Source: Bacteroidetes bacterium QS_8_68_15 (GTDB lineage Bacteria; Bacteroidota; Rhodothermia; Rhodothermales; Salinibacteraceae). From it: a stretch of DNA of 5,511 bases. Below are positions 4,831 to 5,511 of the stretch, in pieces (position 1 is the stretch's first letter; every line of letters begins with the position of its first letter). Both the position numbers and the translations under genes were made by a program. The stretch lies in assembly GCA_003023245.1 (NCBI GenBank), contig PXTR01000124.1, positions 1 to 5,511 of the forward strand, given 5' to 3'. Under the pieces are notes generated by a model. The model had not been told where the DNA came from. It made no database searches and saw nothing but the letters and a program-made list of their open reading frames with translations.

Positions 4831-5047
4831 CGAAACACGATTCGCGGAAAAGCAGGCCGGCATGGGTTGCAAAGTACGAAGCGGGGGACGTCGGATGCAT
4901 CCCCGTTCGCCTGCGGCGCCGCCGGGTCGCCACCGTTTTCCCCCGTCGCTCATGCAACTTCACGCCGCCGCTGCCGTTTTCCGGCATCCCTCTCTCGTCG
5001 CAGTCTTTCCCGGACGGCGGCTCGCGCAGTACGCTCCCGCCTGGCTC
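4831..5047. other. Divergent intergenic region, hydrolase/efflux gene
   Basis: These 217 bases separate two divergent genes and should hold both promoters. On the - strand, TACTTTG (4876-4870) lies about 40 bases before the hydrolase start. It resembles the Bacteroidota -7 box TAnnTTTG but is one base short and has no upstream TTTG partner. On +, the frame of the efflux gene is open back through an ATG at 4952, so part of this region could be coding. No tRNA, repeat or strong hairpin was seen. Confidence 0.4.
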
Positions 5048-5511
5048 ATGAGTTCCCCCAGCGCTCCGTCGCCTTCCAGCGACGGTTCCCCCTCTCAGAA
5101 TCTCGGGCATCCGCCCGGAGACGAACGCCCGCCGCACGGTGAGCGTCCGCCCTGGAAGCGCCTCTGGCAAGGGCGCCGCCGCTGGGTGCTGGGCGCCGTC
5201 GTCGTGCTCGTGCCGGCCGTCGCCGCGCTGCTGCTGTTCGGGGGCGGCGGTTCGGAGTCGGCGCAGGCCAAGCAGGCCGAGGGCGGCGGCCCGGTGCCCA
5301 CGCTCACCCTCGCCCAGGCGGTGCGCGTGGCCCTTTCAGAAAACTACGAGCTCGAGCGCACGCGCCTGAACGTCGAGAACGCCGAAGCGCAGATTCGCCA
5401 AGCGTGGAGCCAGGTGTTCCCGAGCGTGAACCTCTCGTCCGTCTACACGCGCAACGTCGTTCAGGCCAACCCCTTTGCCGGAAGCATCGGCGGCGGCCTC
5501 TTCGGCGGGGG
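5048..5511 (+). CDS. TolC-family outer-membrane efflux protein (5' part only)
   Basis: Incomplete gene: the frame is open to the window edge, giving 154 residues of a protein that usually has 420-500. From about residue 85 (TLTLAQAVRVALSENYELERTRLNVENAEAQIRQAWSQ, read in pieces) it shows the first helical hairpin of the outer-membrane efflux protein family. SVNLSSVYTR (127-136) then begins a beta strand. Such proteins form trimeric export channels across the outer membrane, usually partnered by a periplasmic adaptor and an inner-membrane pump, whose genes would be expected beyond 5511. The N-terminus is unusual: 45 Pro/Ser/Arg-rich residues, then a hydrophobic segment (46-64) preceded by WKRLWQGRRR, then Gly-rich sequence and a possible signal-peptidase site after AQA (72-74). 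The start is uncertain. The ATG at 5048 gives this form, while an in-frame ATG at 4952 would add 32 residues. GTG codons at 5183 and later would begin too close to, or inside, the hydrophobic segment. Confidence 0.85.
   Translation, partial: MSSPSAPSPSSDGSPSQNLGHPPGDERPPHGERPPWKRLWQGRRRWVLGAVVVLVPAVAALLLFGGGGSESAQAKQAEGGGPVPTLTLAQAVRVALSENYELERTRLNVENAEAQIRQAWSQVFPSVNLSSVYTRNVVQANPFAGSIGGGLFGG

Noticed and set aside
4870..4876. Bacteroidota-type promoter for the hydrolase (TACTTTG on -)
   Set aside because: It is one base short of TAnnTTTG and has no TTTG partner about 20 bases upstream; too weak to list as a promoter.
4204..5142. 312-codon + strand frame opposite the hydrolase
   Set aside because: Shadow of the hydrolase gene; no domain resemblance, and it ends inside the efflux gene in a different frame.
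3842..5170. 442-codon - strand frame spanning the hydrolase and both flanks
   Set aside because: Runs out of frame across the hydrolase, whose catalytic motifs are all in another frame; the product is Arg/Pro/Ala-rich without domains.

Overview
The window is GC-rich (roughly two thirds G+C by eye) and gene-dense. It looks like chromosomal DNA from a high-GC member of the Bacteroidota/Rhodothermota side of the tree (Salinibacter/Rhodothermus relatives). The main pointers are a DUF2480 protein, a family I know mainly from that group, the absence of convincing Shine-Dalgarno sequences before the starts, and a lipoprotein signal followed by an acidic stretch. The taxonomic call is an inference from gene content.

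Layout, left to right. Bases 1-240 are non-coding leader with an 18-bp tandem repeat. A lipoprotein of the SurA/parvulin peptidyl-prolyl isomerase family follows on + (241-1401). It converges on a GNAT acetyltransferase on - (1551-1997), and the gap between them carries two facing arrays of a degenerate 7-bp repeat. The acetyltransferase is divergent from a class I cysteine desulfurase on + (2138-3379), whose leader can form a 13-bp hairpin. The desulfurase runs 85 nt into a DUF2480 gene (3295-3876). That gene converges on an alpha/beta hydrolase on - (3994-4830) across a second repeat-laden junction of purine/pyrimidine arms, a G-quadruplex motif and a perfect 14-bp direct repeat. The hydrolase is divergent from a TolC-type outer-membrane efflux protein on + (5048 to the window edge, incomplete).

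The clearest functional unit is cysteine desulfurase plus DUF2480, physically overlapping and probably co-transcribed. The desulfurase takes sulfur from cysteine. DUF2480 has no assigned function, but it contains an internal duplication with a period of 60 residues and three cysteines in family-conserved settings, so a role in handling that sulfur or an Fe-S cluster is a reasonable hypothesis. The other genes are envelope folding (isomerase), export (TolC family) and general metabolism (acetyltransferase, hydrolase), with no evident shared pathway. No mobile element, CRISPR array, tRNA or rRNA was seen. The most unusual signals are the repeat architectures at both convergent gene ends, the odd C-terminus of the desulfurase, and the DUF2480 duplication.
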